Below are positions 44,417 to 57,296 of a DNA stretch of 64,000 bases, piece by piece. The notes beneath the pieces were generated by a model, which saw only the letters and a program-made list of their open reading frames with translations, did no database searches and was not told the origin of the DNA. The translations under genes and the position numbers were made by a program. This stretch comes from Phytoseiulus persimilis (lineage: Eukaryota > Arthropoda > Arachnida > Mesostigmata > Phytoseiidae): positions 36,948,745 through 37,012,744 of the forward strand of contig CM075102.1 in assembly GCA_037576195.1 (NCBI GenBank). Reading direction: 5' to 3'. Position 1 is the stretch's first letter, and each line of letters begins with the position of its first letter.

Positions 44417-45996
44417 CGCCGGGAGTTCTTCCTGTCCCCTCGTGCTGAGGTGGACACCTCGAAGTTCAGATTTCATGAGAAAGATGGGGGGACTGGATTG
44501 CTATCCGAGCGCGGGTGTCAGCCCCCTGGAATCACGACGCGGAGAACGACGGTGGATTGTTTTTCTTGCGCTCTTGACTCGGTCGAGACCATTTACCCCG
44601 ACGGCGACTTCCAAAGCCATTCAGTGAGAATGCAACGGTCGAGCAAAGCCCTCGGTCGGGGGGTTCCGGTCAGCTAAGCGACGGCTCGGATTTCCGCGAA
44701 CTTGCGCCGCACGAGTCCGATTCGCGGCTCGCGAGCAATCCAGGAGACTGGTTGACATCACGCGAGCCAAAGAGGCGGCTCCGAAAAAAGCCCTAGCCCG
44801 ACTCTACGAGCCATTTGTTCTCAGGAGAGAAGGGTACTCTTTGTTTCGACCGTCCACGCATTGTACTTGAAGCTGTTAGTGCAGGTGGCGACGGCTCCTC
44901 TGCTGTTGCTCCGACAGCGATGCAGCTGGGTGTGTGAGGGCCAAGTGTGGTGTTCAAAATAATAGTGGTGAAGGCGGCGGCTGTTGTGATGGGTGATTCT
45001 GAGCGAGGGCTTCCATTTTAATTGAAGGAGGTGTTGCTCGAAGAACTAACTCACGTGAAACGCAAAGTCTCTTCCGTCTTCGTTGGACACCACCTCCCGG
45101 CAGCCGGCTGTCCACTGGGCAAACGAACGAGTACGACCGAGCCGGAGAAGATCTCTGCTCTTTGGTCCGCGATCTCGCGCTCTCGGTTGAGGAACTGCCG
45201 CCACCGCAATCGTCGTCGTCGTCGCCACTCTTCAAAGGGTCGTCCTCTCCAGCCTGGTCACTCCTGAGAAATTTCAGGAGAGGCGCCGTCATCGCGAGGC
45301 TGTCTCAGAGTGGCTGGCGGACGAGAAGCCAAGAAGTAATTTGATCTCTCGGACGGAATTCTGCTGACGGCTCATGTGCGGGCGGCCGGCCGGCCGACGG
45401 CGACCGACAGAAGGCAGGAGCCGGCGCGGTCCTGGCTCTCCTGTTTTTTCGCGATTTCCATCGAATATCGAACTCTGCCGTGGCCTATCTATGGCCTGGA
45501 GCTGTGCATTGAGTATAGGCTTTGAGTCATGCGACTTCTGGAGGCGGCTGGTACCAGCAGCCAACTCGATTCCGCAGTCTCATCTCCCTTTAAACGGCCT
45601 TGTGCAGTTCCCCATCCCCTTTCCCCGCGCTGGCGGTTCCAAAAGGGGGGTTTCCATTCGGGGGTGCAAAGGGGACTTGTCCGATTTTTATCGCAACACC
45701 CTTTGCCCAGTTGGAAGTTGTCATTTCGATAGTGACGACGCTGATCAGTAAACGATTACTGACAGCCTCCATTCTCCTTCCTATGAGCGCCATATCGATA
45801 TTCGATATGGTTGTACATACAAATAATAGACATGCTAATCTCAGCCGGAGGGAGGGGTGGATATAGCCAGGTACAGGAGCGATCGGGAATTTCGGCCCCG
45901 AGCCGTTGGTGGACCGATCCAGCCACTCACATTGATTTTCACTTCCGCGGTCGGCTCCCACCGGGCCCGTTCTTTCAGCCGCATGGCACCAGCTCT
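44417..45996. other. No confident gene; short CGT and GGCC repeats
   Basis: A CGT tract lies at 45211-45224 and a GGCC-rich tract at about 45380-45396. Open frames on both strands are unpaired. No poly(A) signal was seen for the gene ending at 44416 (+) or 45997 (-). Confidence 0.4.
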
Positions 45997-47206
45997 TCAT
46001 CTTGGTTTGCGGCTAACACCTCTGACTCCCCGGATGGGAATTCGTCCGGGCACAACCATCTCGGGACTGAGGAACACACTCGAACGGAGTTTCGACCTGC
46101 TTCCGGGCCCGTATGAGACCATTCCAGAGTTGCGAGGCTCGCTGCGAACATTCATCGATGTCGAAAGGAAGCAATCGAGTGAATTATTCCATCGCATGGT
46201 GGGGCATTGCGAACGCCAGGAAACGCGTTCCGTCACACAAGTCTCTCTCCCTATCTGAAGAATGAGTTCGAAACTTGCTACTCTTTGTGGCTCATCTTGA
46301 TCCCCGTCCCTCTGCAGCGATCTTGCCTTGGAACTGAGGTCGTGGAATCGTTGGGCTTGATGGAGCCCAAACACCGAGTACAGAGGTCGTATGGAAGGCT
46401 CTCTGAAGGCCCGACTGGCCGATAGATTGCGAGCTCACGCTTGCCTCGCCGCCGAAAGTGCGACGTCATGCGAGCTCATCATCGCATTTTCGGACGACAT
46501 GAAATCGACGGCGGAATGCAGCGGCCGGGCCGCATTGATGACTTCGTAGACCGAAAATCTCCGTTGGCAATCAGTTGAATACAGCGTCCATTCACTGCAG
46601 GTATTCAAGCTTCTGAATGGGGCCGGAGCGTGCGGCACGACGCGTTCGTCTTGGAAGGTCATTGGGATGGCTTGCGGAGGAATTGCGCGACGCTGTGCCG
46701 CAGTTAGATTCCGGATCATTGAATAAATGCTCGCTCGACGCGCGCACCGACCCACGTTGTTTGGGCGGGAGATCGGGCGCGACGTGCGCGTCAGGGTCGG
46801 TGAGAATCTTCCTTGGAACCGTTCGAGACCTTAAACAGAACAGAAGGGTATCGTCTCCGAGAGGAACTACTCTCCAAATTCATTTTTCGTCGGCTCGCTC
46901 CGCTCGCCGGGAAGAAGCTTATCATGACGTTTGCGAAACCGGGAAAAAGTTCCGTTGACGACAACTTACCTGACAGTTGAGGAATTCCTCTCTTTTGGCC
47001 GGAGCTCGAACTTCATGGTTGTCCCCATTGTTGTCGCCGTTGCTGGGCCCCGGACAGGTGGTAGGTAGGCTGGCCGGCCTCTGAGTAATCAAGACTCGCT
47101 CCGCTCTCTTTCCGTCCGCCGAGCGAACGGTCAGTCGGGGAGCCGTCAGAACCCATGGTCTGCCACCCTCCCGAGCCGAGTGGGAACGAGCCAGGGAGCA
47201 AGTCAT
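45997..47206 (-). CDS. Three-exon hypothetical gene, 211 aa
   Basis: Exon 1 (47206-46970) opens with ATG, MTCSLARSHSAREGG, and ends with KREEFLNCQ at CTGTCAG/GTAAGTTG, a consensus donor in phase 0. Its last 46 codons have about 30% G, 30% A and 9% T at first positions. Exon 2 (46692-46439) follows CTGCGGCACAG, starts RRAIPPQAIPM, and ends at GCAAGC/GTGAGC, phase 2. Exon 3 (46141-45997) follows GATGAATGTTCGCAG, enters in phase 2 and ends basic (VRGVSRKPR) before TGA. Introns are 277 and 297 nt and all phases agree. I see no signal peptide, membrane helix or named domain. The acceptor of exon 2 has a modest pyrimidine tract, and the exon could start later at CCCCATTCAG if the upstream exon differed. 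Plus-strand open frames overlap exons 2 and 3. Confidence 0.43.
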
Positions 47207-47904
47207 GAACAAAGAAACCCCTCTTGGCCATCCATTGTCCGGCACAAAGCAGCCGTTGCCCTCGTTGACCGACTCTTAAATCGACGGAGGCAATTTTTAG
47301 ACGAAACGCTGCTCCCACTCCGCTCTGACCTCCACCGCAGTGGGAACGCTTACGCCCACGTTGTGTGATCAGGAAGGGGCATCGGATCCGCTCTCACAGC
47401 CAGCGTCTTCGATTGGTCGAAGGCACGATGGATTTTTTCCGGGCACGGATGCAGACATTCCATGCGCCCGTTGCTTCCGCATTAATTCATTCGTCGCCAG
47501 GGTCGGGTTCGAATATCGTGCTCCTCATTCGCCAAGTGTGCTCGCAATTTGGTCTTGCGGAGGCGGCTTAGCTGTCGCGGGCTCGCGTGTGACGACAACT
47601 CCACCTCTTGATTCAACAAGCGCGTGCTTGTCCGCGAGACCGATCACGAAACTTGTTCCTGCACTCGGAATATGTCCTGATCCGAGCTCCCGGCTTGAAA
47701 CGATACACTTCGGCGGGGAGGAGGAAAATGAGCAGTTCGCTATGCCTATGACTACAAGTGATTCCGGAAGACCGCCGCGCACGCGACCGTCTGATTTCTG
47801 CTGGTCGCTCCCAGTTTTTCCCCTCGTTTGCCAGACTCGCCAACCACTTCCAAAGTGCTTGAAAAAAGGAGCTCCTTCGCTCAGCGCCGGTGGGGCGGAG
47901 GGGA

Positions 47905-47927
47905 GGGGGGGGGGGGGGGGGGGGGGG
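47905..47927. repeat. Poly-G run, 23 nt
   Basis: Twenty-three consecutive G residues stand on the plus strand, with further G clusters immediately before. It is the longest homopolymer seen in the window. Confidence 0.92.
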
Positions 47928-49705
47928 CTGGAATTTCTATGTCGACAAAGCGTTCCCATCTCCTCCAGAGGATTTGTTGATGCGAACGCACGGTGCTTTC
48001 CCTCTGGGAACCGACGAGGTCTACCCCAGATCACCGGTGGCAAACCTCGAGAGCACTGAAAACGGAGCAGAGCTCCAGCAGCTGAGATCGAACGGGCCTG
48101 CGTCCGGGTACTCTGAAGCTCTTCTGAGAGCTTCCCCGGTTAGAGGCGTTTCAACACCGACCCTCACTCGGCACTACGAAGACATTGCACAAGCCGATGG
48201 AGGCGCGGGGGCGGCAGCGGTGGCGGCGGCGCGGCGTCGCTCAACCTCGAAGCGAGAGAGCGTGAAGGGCATCGGAGCCTTTGAGCCTATGAATCGAGTC
48301 AGAATCACCTCGCACACTGTCTGAATGGAGTTATTCCAGAGCAGATCCTAAATAACAGATGAAGACGCAGCCGGTCATCACGAAAGCTCCGTTCTCATCG
48401 ACGCATCCACTGGCGAAGAGGAGAACAGGAAATTCGCGGCGATCAAGCGCTTCCGTCGCTGTCTGACCGGCAGCACTCGGGAGGGCTCCTGGGGCGAGTC
48501 GAAAACGCGACCCTCATCACTAGAAGAAAGGCGGGGAAAAACCGCGGAGGACCGAGACGGGCGAGGAAACGAAGCTGAGGGAGCGAAGGCAAAAGGAAAA
48601 CGCAAACGACTCCGCCGGCGTGCCGTGTCATCACTGTGAGCCTCTTTGATCCCTTCCTTCGACTCGCCATCTGATCCTTTTCCATGCCAACCCGGGCGAG
48701 CGGACCTTTTCGGCCGTTTCGGGCTCGAGCAGGACGTTGCATCCCGACGCGGGTTCTCCAGTCATCGATCCTTGTCTCGTCAAAGCTCAATCATAAAGCC
48801 AATCTTGCGAACATCGAATGCCGGCGCATCCGCCGTTGCGACTGGGGGGCGCGTGTGTCGGACGTCCCGGCTCGCGGCTGGTCAACTTTCTGAACTGCGG
48901 GGGTTCCTTCTCAGAAGGTTCCGCGACGGAGGGAGACATTCGTTCTGCCGGCGTTCGTTCCACGTCAGTCGGATGCGGGGTCCCGGCCTCGGTCGCTCAA
49001 GAAACAGAAGTGGAATTTATGCGTTCCCTTGCGACAGCGGAGGCCTACCGCCCCGCAAAGTTCCCTTCCCATAAAATTAGGTGGCTCACCTTGAGGCGGA
49101 GTTCGTCGAGCGCTTCCCGCGGAACTCCTCGACAAATACGTTCGGGGGAGAGTTTCCTGCGGGGCTCAATCGAAGTGCGGCCGGGTCCGTTGGCTGGTCT
49201 GTCTTGACAATGGAGGGACAGTCGCTTGGCGAGCTCTGCGGAGATTTTGACCGATCGGTGGGACCTGCTGCAGCTCTTCCTGTTCGAATCGATCGAGCTC
49301 GTCGGAATCCCACCCTAGTGATGAGGTCGGCTCCGGGTTCCCGCTCTCGGCGAGGTTAGTGGTTCATTCCAAGTCTGTCGGAGCTCGCTGTGTTTACCCC
49401 TTCTGAGCTAAGACCAGCTGCTGAATACGCAGACGCGGAGACGGTCGCGTATCGCGCGAAACCGGGAATCGCTGTAAAACCTCGTCAGTCTGCTCCTGCG
49501 TTTCATCCAACATGAATTGGATGAGAAGCGATTCCGAATTTCGGAGCAGACTCGCAGAGCTTGGTTTGCGCTGCAGCAGGAGGCTCTGTGCCACCACCGG
49601 CGCAGGTAGTACGATGGCAAAGGGGTCCTCTGGGGATCTCTACTATCAAAACCAGCCAGCTCCTGCGCTCTGCTCCCCCTCAATGCTAGGGCCCGGGGAC
49701 TCAGT

Positions 49706-49720
49706 TAGTCAGTCAGTCAG
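49706..49720. repeat. (AGTC)n tract
   Basis: AGTC units followed by degenerate CAGCCTGC units. Confidence 0.8.
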
Positions 49721-51860
49721 CCAGCCTGCCAGCCTGCCCAGCCGTACGTCCGCCAGTCGGGCTCGCACAGCTGAGACGAAGAACAGAGCATGGTTAAATT
49801 TTCAAGAGCGTTTTGCTCATTTTTTCGTAGGCAGATAATATGCAGCTCCCGCTGATCTTCATCAATTTTTGACGTTCTTCTCCTGTTTTTCGACTTCCCC
49901 CCTTCGCAGTTTAGTTTCCGTTTTCTATTTCGCTCTAGTTCCGATCGCTGGAGGACGAGCTGGAGACCGAGAGGTCTCAAGCAGAACATTCCTGCCGGGA
50001 TCACCGGGCGGATTCGAACGAGGCAATCGTACGGAGCCATTGCAGCGATTCGAAGCAGCGCGATCGAGGGAGCTTTTCGGTCCGTAGACGGACTCGTGAA
50101 TTCAATCGAGTCGAGATTTGCGGGCTCGTGCGAGCCAGTTGATTAGAAATCCGCAGACTCGATCAAAAAGCGAATAGGTCTCTTTTAATTGCCCGCTGCT
50201 CGGTCTCAATATGAGCTTGGAGATTCGGAGACGAATCCCTCAATCACTGTCGAGGTGGCACACCGATTCCGTCGAGTGTTGTTTCGGTGTCGGGAGCAAC
50301 ATCCCCAATTTTTCTTCTGCCTCGATCCGACGCCCACGCCCGGACGAGAGCTTTCATGGCGGAGTTACAACGCTATTGCGGGAGAAGAGGCATCGCGGTA
50401 TCAGATGACACATTTGTACACAACCGCTGTCTCTGATGACGGCGGCTCGTCCTCGAACAGTGTTCCACGCTTCCCGTGCCGACTGATCGATGTCGCCTTC
50501 CCCCTCTCCCGGGATATACCGGCTCAACGGCTGATCGAGTTCCTGGTCGCTCAAAGACGCCGTCGATTACCAGGAAGAGCCTGAATGGAACTTCAACGAC
50601 CTGGCGACCTGTCCGGGTAGATTTAGATGAGATATTTCTCTCACGCATGCGAAATAGCGTCTTGTTGAGTTTTCGATTAGCATGAAGAACTCGGTGATCC
50701 GCGGTGCGCTTGCCACCAACGGTATTGTGGGAACTCTGAGCGAATGACTCCGTCCAAGAGACGCACCGATCGAGATGTACGGAGATCCGTTCATGGCAAC
50801 CTGGGTCGCTTCGAGAATTCCGCGTGGCAGGCAGTCGAGGCACCGCATCGTTGGCTGACTCCATGACTGGATGATTAAAATGGAGCGTATTGCGCAGATG
50901 CGGAAGTTAGCTCTGCGCGGCCGCTGACGTTTGATGCAAGTTGTTCCGTCAATAAGATTGAGCTCGACCGTTCAAATGACAAAGCAAACGACATCGCCGA
51001 ACAGTACACACGCTCAGAAAGATACACAAACGGTTGCCGGTCGTGACTACACGAGTTTCGGTCGACAATACAACGAACGATCGCAGTCCTGACATCGGCG
51101 AAACCCCGTGAGCTCTGACTCTTTCATTGTTCTAAAACGACGCAGCCAAGTATTTCAGGGACGCGAAATCTAGAGAAAAGACTCCCGGGAAGTCCAACGA
51201 CGGGAACGGAGTTGCGCGGAGAATCGAAGGCCTCGTTCCGTCGCTCTCCCGATGCCGGCCCTCAAGACCGTGGGGTCGGAGTCGACGATGATTTTCTCCT
51301 CGACCTTGACCGGCCGTCGATGTTGTGTATCTTTTGACTTGTTCCTGTTTATTTCTTTTCGTCGTTGTTCCTCTTCTGTCCCCGCTCCACAGCTCTTCGG
51401 TTCCTTTTCAAACAAACAGACCGCGGCTGTGCCCTCGGCTAACCGGAGGACAAACCGATCTTGAGGGAGGGGGGCGAAGACATCAATCGACGCCGAAGGA
51501 GCTCCCTCAGCAGCAGCAGCGGCGGCGGCAGAACGGCACTGACGATTTGAACGGCAAACAGCCCAAGGCGACCCGTGCTCGCTCGTTTCTCTCCCTCTGA
51601 CACATGATCAGCTGTGATTCCTCCAGCGTCGAGTCCGGATTTCTCCACTCCACCGACCGCAATCTGTTAGAAGCTCGTCGAGATACTCATCACTCCGCGA
51701 CGCAGGGCGCCGCGTCGCAGCCGAGGGGAGGTTCACGTCGCGAGCCCCCCGACGGAACCCTGGGACATTCGAAAGCAAGAAGAGCGATGGATGAACGATG
51801 CGACGGTATACTTCCGTTACTGTCGAACAGAAACCTCAGAACGCAACCCATTCGTTTTGA

Positions 51861-51875
51861 CCCCCCCCCCCCCCC
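51861..51875. repeat. Poly-C run, 15 nt
   Basis: Fifteen consecutive C residues on the plus strand. Confidence 0.9.
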
Positions 51876-52028
51876 TGGATAGGGGTCCCTCGGTTGCAGT
51901 CCTGAACGACCCCCATAACAACAATCGTTTTATCAAGGAGCGACCGGAGGGGAAAGAAGTGAAAAGAAACTCCCTCACCCACCTCCTTCACATCCCCCGC
52001 TGCGTGGAACAAAATTGAATTCAACCTT

Positions 52029-52052
52029 GAACGAACGAACAAACGAACGAGC
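52029..52052. repeat. (GAAC)n microsatellite
   Basis: GAAC units with AAAC and GAGC variants. Confidence 0.85.
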
Positions 52053-54270
52053 GGAGGAACGAAGTAGGGACACGGAAAAAATTCGCGGAGCCGGTGGCGG
52101 CGGGACACGAGAGGAAAAAAGACCATCTCTTCGAGCGAACGAGAGGAATATAGTGAGATAGAAACTAGGAACCGCGCGTGTGAGCGCTCGGCTGGGGTCG
52201 GGACGGCATTCAGGGGTGAGCGAGCGCCTCGAGCCAAGAAAAGTCATAAATGAACGCAAAGAAACCGCGCCAACTGCAACACCAAATTGAATGACAACTT
52301 AATATCGGTTTGAAGGCCCGCGGCGAAGACCTGGTCGGCACGTCGACTTCGTCGCGGTGTTCGACGCTTCCATCGAAGTTCCCATGGTTTTCTCTTGACG
52401 CGGCGAGGCCTCACCCGGAACGACTGAGTGACACAAAGACCTTCAACGGAGCCAACGAAAGGAAGCGATCGACGGACCAGGACCCCCAGGTCCTCGAGGC
52501 TCGGAAAGCAGAATCACCGTCGGAATTTCAGAGGAGTCCGCTGTTTCCAGTTCCTCCCAGGCCGAGATTCGCGGTAAATTCACCGCAACACACGAATATC
52601 GCCGGGCGGATCGACGAAGTCTCGAAACTTGTGGAGAATAGGGGAGGGGAGGCAGGACAAAGCCGACAGGGCCAGTTGGGTGACGCATTGGAGGCCGGAA
52701 AAGCTGTCAGCTGCCGCAACCGCGAAATCGTTCCTTTCGTCTTCTTCTCATGTCGATTCTTTCCTGCAGACGTTTTGCAAGAACAGTGAGATTCCGCGGG
52801 AGGGATTTTCATACTGCCGGGACGCAAGAAAAGATAGAGATTGAAAATCTGACGGGAGAGGTCGAGAGCAAACTATAGAGTGTGGGAGCCGCCGACCAAA
52901 AAGCCGGTCCAGCACGTCAAAATATGAATATAGGAAGCGAGGAAAACGAGGAGATTCGCGTTCGGATCCTGCGACAACCGCGAAGATCTTGCGGAGAGAT
53001 TTGGGGGAAAGTTGTGCTGTCGGCCAGGTTCCTCCGACCGTTGGGTTCTGGTCCGGAGACCTTGCGCCTTGCATCACGAACCGCTTCCGGTTTTGTCAGA
53101 GCATGTCGTCCATGTTCGACACACGGACGACTCGAAATGCGTTCGGTATCGTCTTCGCGATCCGCAGGGCGAAAATATTATTCGCCGATAATCGCTCCCG
53201 ATGTTTCGAATCCCTTCATCTCTGAACTCCGCGGAAATCGACGGGAACGCAGTCGACTAGCGGCCGAAGAACCTGTCCGCGACAACTAGAATTCGAGCGG
53301 ACGTCCACTTCGACCTCAGTTGTTCCTCGGCGATGATGTCCGCGGGGGACCGACCGACGGAGAAATGCGGCATGGACAGCCGAGGCCCATGGGCCGGCAA
53401 AGAAAAGGGAATATATCACACTTCATCTTTCGCTCCATTTGTCTCTTCTTCCTCTCTTTCTGTGCGCTTTCGTGCGACGGCCTCCCCGACCAACTTGATC
53501 CGGTTCTGCGAAGGAAAAATGATGGCCAAAGACTCCGCGCAAGCTTCGGAGCGAAATAACGGGAACGCGAAGAGTCGAAGCATCGAGCGAAGGTCGTCGA
53601 GGAATGCGGACCGTCCGTCGTGGATGCTTTCCCTTAGGCCGTTCGTAGCTTGCCAATCCCGAGCCGAACACAAAAACAGGCCGAAGAGGGCGGTGAAAAA
53701 AAGGAGAACGAATATAGGAGAGGACGCGGGAACAGAGAAAAAAGACGAAGCAAGAGAAATGGATTCCCATCCCGTCGGCCTCTCGAATAACAGACGTGAA
53801 CATCGGTCAGATCGTGTCTTCGGGTTGTCCTCCTCCTTGCATTTTTCCCTCGCTGACCAAGCTGGCCGGGAAGGGCAGACACAGCGAACTCGAAACACGG
53901 CTGGCGTCACGGATGAGAATTTCTCATCACAAAACCGCAGCTTCCGCGACTGCATTCAACCACGCAAAGTTGATGACCAACGCTGATTTGGCGGAGTGGA
54001 GCCCAACGACGGCAAGGCTGAGCTACCTGGGCCAGTCGAGAGCTGAACACAAATATGAAGCAACTAGAGCTGGATCGCGGAAAAGGAGGGAAAGGGAGCT
54101 CGAGCTCCCACAATGCTGCGCCGGCGGTAGCGGCTCTGTAGCGAAATGATTCGGTGAGCGGCGCTCAGAGCATCGAGAAGCTTTTAAGGCATCGAATGTC
54201 GGCGACCGCTTTTGCTTTTCCGTCCGTTTTGTCGTCCTTTTCCCTTGATAGCTAGCCGGATATAGGAGCG

Positions 54271-54328
54271 GGCTGGCTGGCTGGCTGGCAGGCTGGTTGG
54301 TTGTTGTTGACGACGACAACGACGACGG
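54271..54328. repeat. Compound (GGCT)n, (GTT)n, (GAC)n repeat
   Basis: GGCT units pass through GGTT and GTT units into GAC/AAC triplets, a compound simple repeat. Confidence 0.85.
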
Positions 54329-56031
54329 AGAAGCAGAGAGCCAATAACGGCGCGAGCGCGTGGTCGACGATACTTTTCTCTCTCGAAAAGCATCGTCGGG
54401 AGTCAGCGTATCAGTTTCTAGCCGCAGGGAAGTTATCCGGCGCGATGGCGATGCGACAGCGGAGATATTTTTTCTTCTCTCGAGAGAGAGATGACACGTC
54501 CGACGGCTCTGCGGCTTCCTGCTCGTCTGCCCCCGCGCCTGTTTGCACAGTTAATCCTCAATCGTTCGAAACACGGTTAAACCTATTTGAACGGCGTAAT
54601 AGAGACCTCGTCATCACTTGATCTCAATGTGCGTGAGTAGCAGAGAAAAAGATCAACGGCTCCTTTTGAAGTCCGACATCCTTTGATTAAAGTCTCTGGA
54701 GTTGCTCTCCGTTGATCAAACATGGAAAGCTCCCGGATAGATACTAGCAAACAAACAGCCTCGATGCCATCGTTACACTTCCTGTTTCCAAAACTCTGAA
54801 AGCGTAGATCGTGTTTTCGCCGTTTCGATGCCTTTTCCGAGGGCTAGAATCGTCGTGATGAGACTCTGCTCGGTCCGGGACTGCTGTTGCATTCCCGGAT
54901 GTTGGTTGCTATGGACCTGCTGAGTGACAATCACGCCGGCTCCATCCTTGAAACGGGACGTGACGCGTCGCGGCACCTGGCACGGACTTGCCTTCGCCGT
55001 TCCGCCGTCAGACCTTTGTCCCGTATCACGAAAAAATGCACCGTAACTACAATACGGCATCTCAACGATAATACGGAATCTTAACGATCTTATGGTACTG
55101 CGATATCATGGATGGATTTCTCAATTACTGCACCGGCGATCGCCTGACAAACTTCGAAAAATCTTCGGAAGTGCGAGATCCCCCACCATTTCCACTTGCT
55201 ATCTGAACGGAGCAATGTCCTCGTATACTGCCGCTTCGAGGCGAACAACTCGGTCGGAAAGTTCGTTCTGTTTCTGTCCGTCTGGTCATCGTATTCATCG
55301 CGGGGCTACTCATCAGAAACGCCGTAATCCGCTCTCGGTGCCGTCTCCCGTAAAACGGAACGCGGGGTCTACCCGCAGCCTCCTGTACTGGAGAGTCCTC
55401 GCCTTCGACGCGCAACTGCATCGAAAATTTGATTCAGCGCAGGTTTCGTCTTCGCCTCCGTCGTTCCAATCCATGTCTATGTTTCTTCTTCAGAAGATAT
55501 TTGCATTTCAGTTTATGGCCGAGTTTCTCACCCGTCCGCTCGCGCGGGCTGTCGCTCGCTCGGCCGGTTGAATGGCGGCAGCGGCGCCGCTCCTCTCCTG
55601 AGGTCCTCAGCTAGCGTGTGAGAAGTCGAGGAGAACGGGACTGGGCTCTGGAAAGCATATAAATGGGAACTGCGAAGCCATAGGAAAAGACAAGAGGGCT
55701 CACAGAATCACCCATGGAACGATTCCTTGTCTTTTGTTCCGCCGGTCGCCATCTACTTCACCGTCGTTGCAATGCAGACGTTCGGCTAGTCATCGGGGGA
55801 GGGGCAGAAGTCGTTTATGTCAGTTATGTTCTTTTTCCGCTCTCACGAAAATGTTCCTCGGAGGGGGTTCCGCGACTCGAAAGGCGAACCAGGCAATTCA
55901 CGACGAGACCCGAAGCATCGCAGCAGGCCCTGCTCCTGGAGAAAAGAACTATGAAGAAGCTCATCCAGTGGCTTACTGAGGCCAAGTGGAGTCTGGGCGG
56001 CACGCGTGATCACCATTCTCTGACAAGAGGA

Positions 56032-56046
56032 TGAGAGAGAGAGAGG
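56032..56046. repeat. (GA)n microsatellite
   Basis: About seven GA dinucleotides. Confidence 0.85.
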
Positions 56047-57194
56047 GCCGAAGACCACGCGTTGGAAAAGCGAATTATCGATGGAGGATCGGATACGAAG
56101 TTGAGCTCGTTGGTTCGAGCCCATCTTTCTCGCTTCCCTGACAGACGATTCGCTTGCTCACACCTCTGACATCGATTCCGCAAAAAATTCCAGGCTCGAT
56201 GTGCAAGATCGTAGGGACAACGCCAACCCTCGGGGCGGCACTCATTTGGGAGCTGACGATTCCGTTGGAAGCGATCGGATCTCCCCGATTCTCGACATTT
56301 CCTGAGGGACAGATCACAGTCGCCGGCCATGAGTTCGGTGGCTCTGGTCAGGAGCCCGGTCGCGAGAGACCATAATGATATCCTGTATGAGTCCATGACA
56401 ATTGTATACGTACATACTTTCCGCTGAGGATAATGTCGTATAGGACGCCCTTGGTCCCATGAGTCCTCGCGAGTGGGCTAGCTCTAAGCGAGTTACTACA
56501 GCTTATACACCCGACCGACCGGTGGACGACATGAACCAATTGGAGAAGTCACTGATAGCGGAGTTTCCCGATCGAGTTCTGCTTGGAGTTCCGCGCGACA
56601 CGCGTGAAAAACCGATTGACAGAACTAGCCCGGTGGGAAGCGTGTGCAATAATCAATTTACCCCCGTCGGGCACGCCAACAGGCGGGCCGGCGATCGTGT
56701 CAGAACAAACATCCCAATTACCGCCAAACTAACAAAGGAGTCGCATGGGCGGCTTACGGGAGGAGTTCCAGGAGCAGAGCTCGTCGCAACCCCCGCCCTC
56801 CCCTCCGAGTTTCCCGCAAACTTGAGCTCTCCCGGATTTCCCGTTTCTTTTCCCCTCCGGCTCACGAATATCTGATCTCTCCGTTCGCGGACGCCGTGCG
56901 TCGCACGTTGTTGAACTGTTCAGAGGCTCGATTTTTATTTAGGTATTTATTCCTGTGTCTCGGTCCGACAAAGCCTCCAGCGAATCTATTTTTGTTTCTC
57001 GTTACCGATGCGCGCGGGTCATTATTCAAACGTAGTCACAAAGACTCGTTCAACAGGAAACGCTGCGGCGGCTGAAAGGAACAACAACTGCAACAGGGCA
57101 CGCAACGGTATCGCCTGCAACGACGACAATCGCCACAGCATTCAAGCGAGCATCTGTGTTGACAGCTTTGTGTGGAATCGTTGCGGGAATCAGT

Positions 57195-57200
57195 TTTATT
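57195..57200 (-). other. Poly(A) signal AATAAA (minus strand)
   Basis: TTTATT on the plus strand reads AATAAA on the minus strand, 97 nt after the stop codon of the two-exon gene ending at 57297. The spacing is typical of a 3' UTR. Confidence 0.5.
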
Positions 57201-57296
57201 GAATCAGAGTGGGCTTTTCTCCCAATCGAGCGCAGGAATCAGCTGGAGCGCGAGCCGAGCGGACAGCGGAATCACGATGTTTTCTTCTGCGTGCCC

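Larger units (their letters stand above)
47207..57194. other. About 10 kb with no confident gene
   Basis: Many overlapping frames occur, the longest being 47340-48059 and 53333-53986 on the plus strand and 53416-53955 on the minus strand. A minus frame at 50567-50848 reads like protein (ILEATQVAMNGSPYISIG) and meets a TCCTG/GTAATC donor, but no partner exon was found. Homopolymer and tetranucleotide tracts are frequent. The stretch is best read as intergenic or intronic. Confidence 0.4.

Noticed and set aside
54271..54328. Compound repeat considered as a CRISPR-like or satellite array
   Set aside because: Units are 3-4 bases with no spacers; it is simple-sequence DNA.
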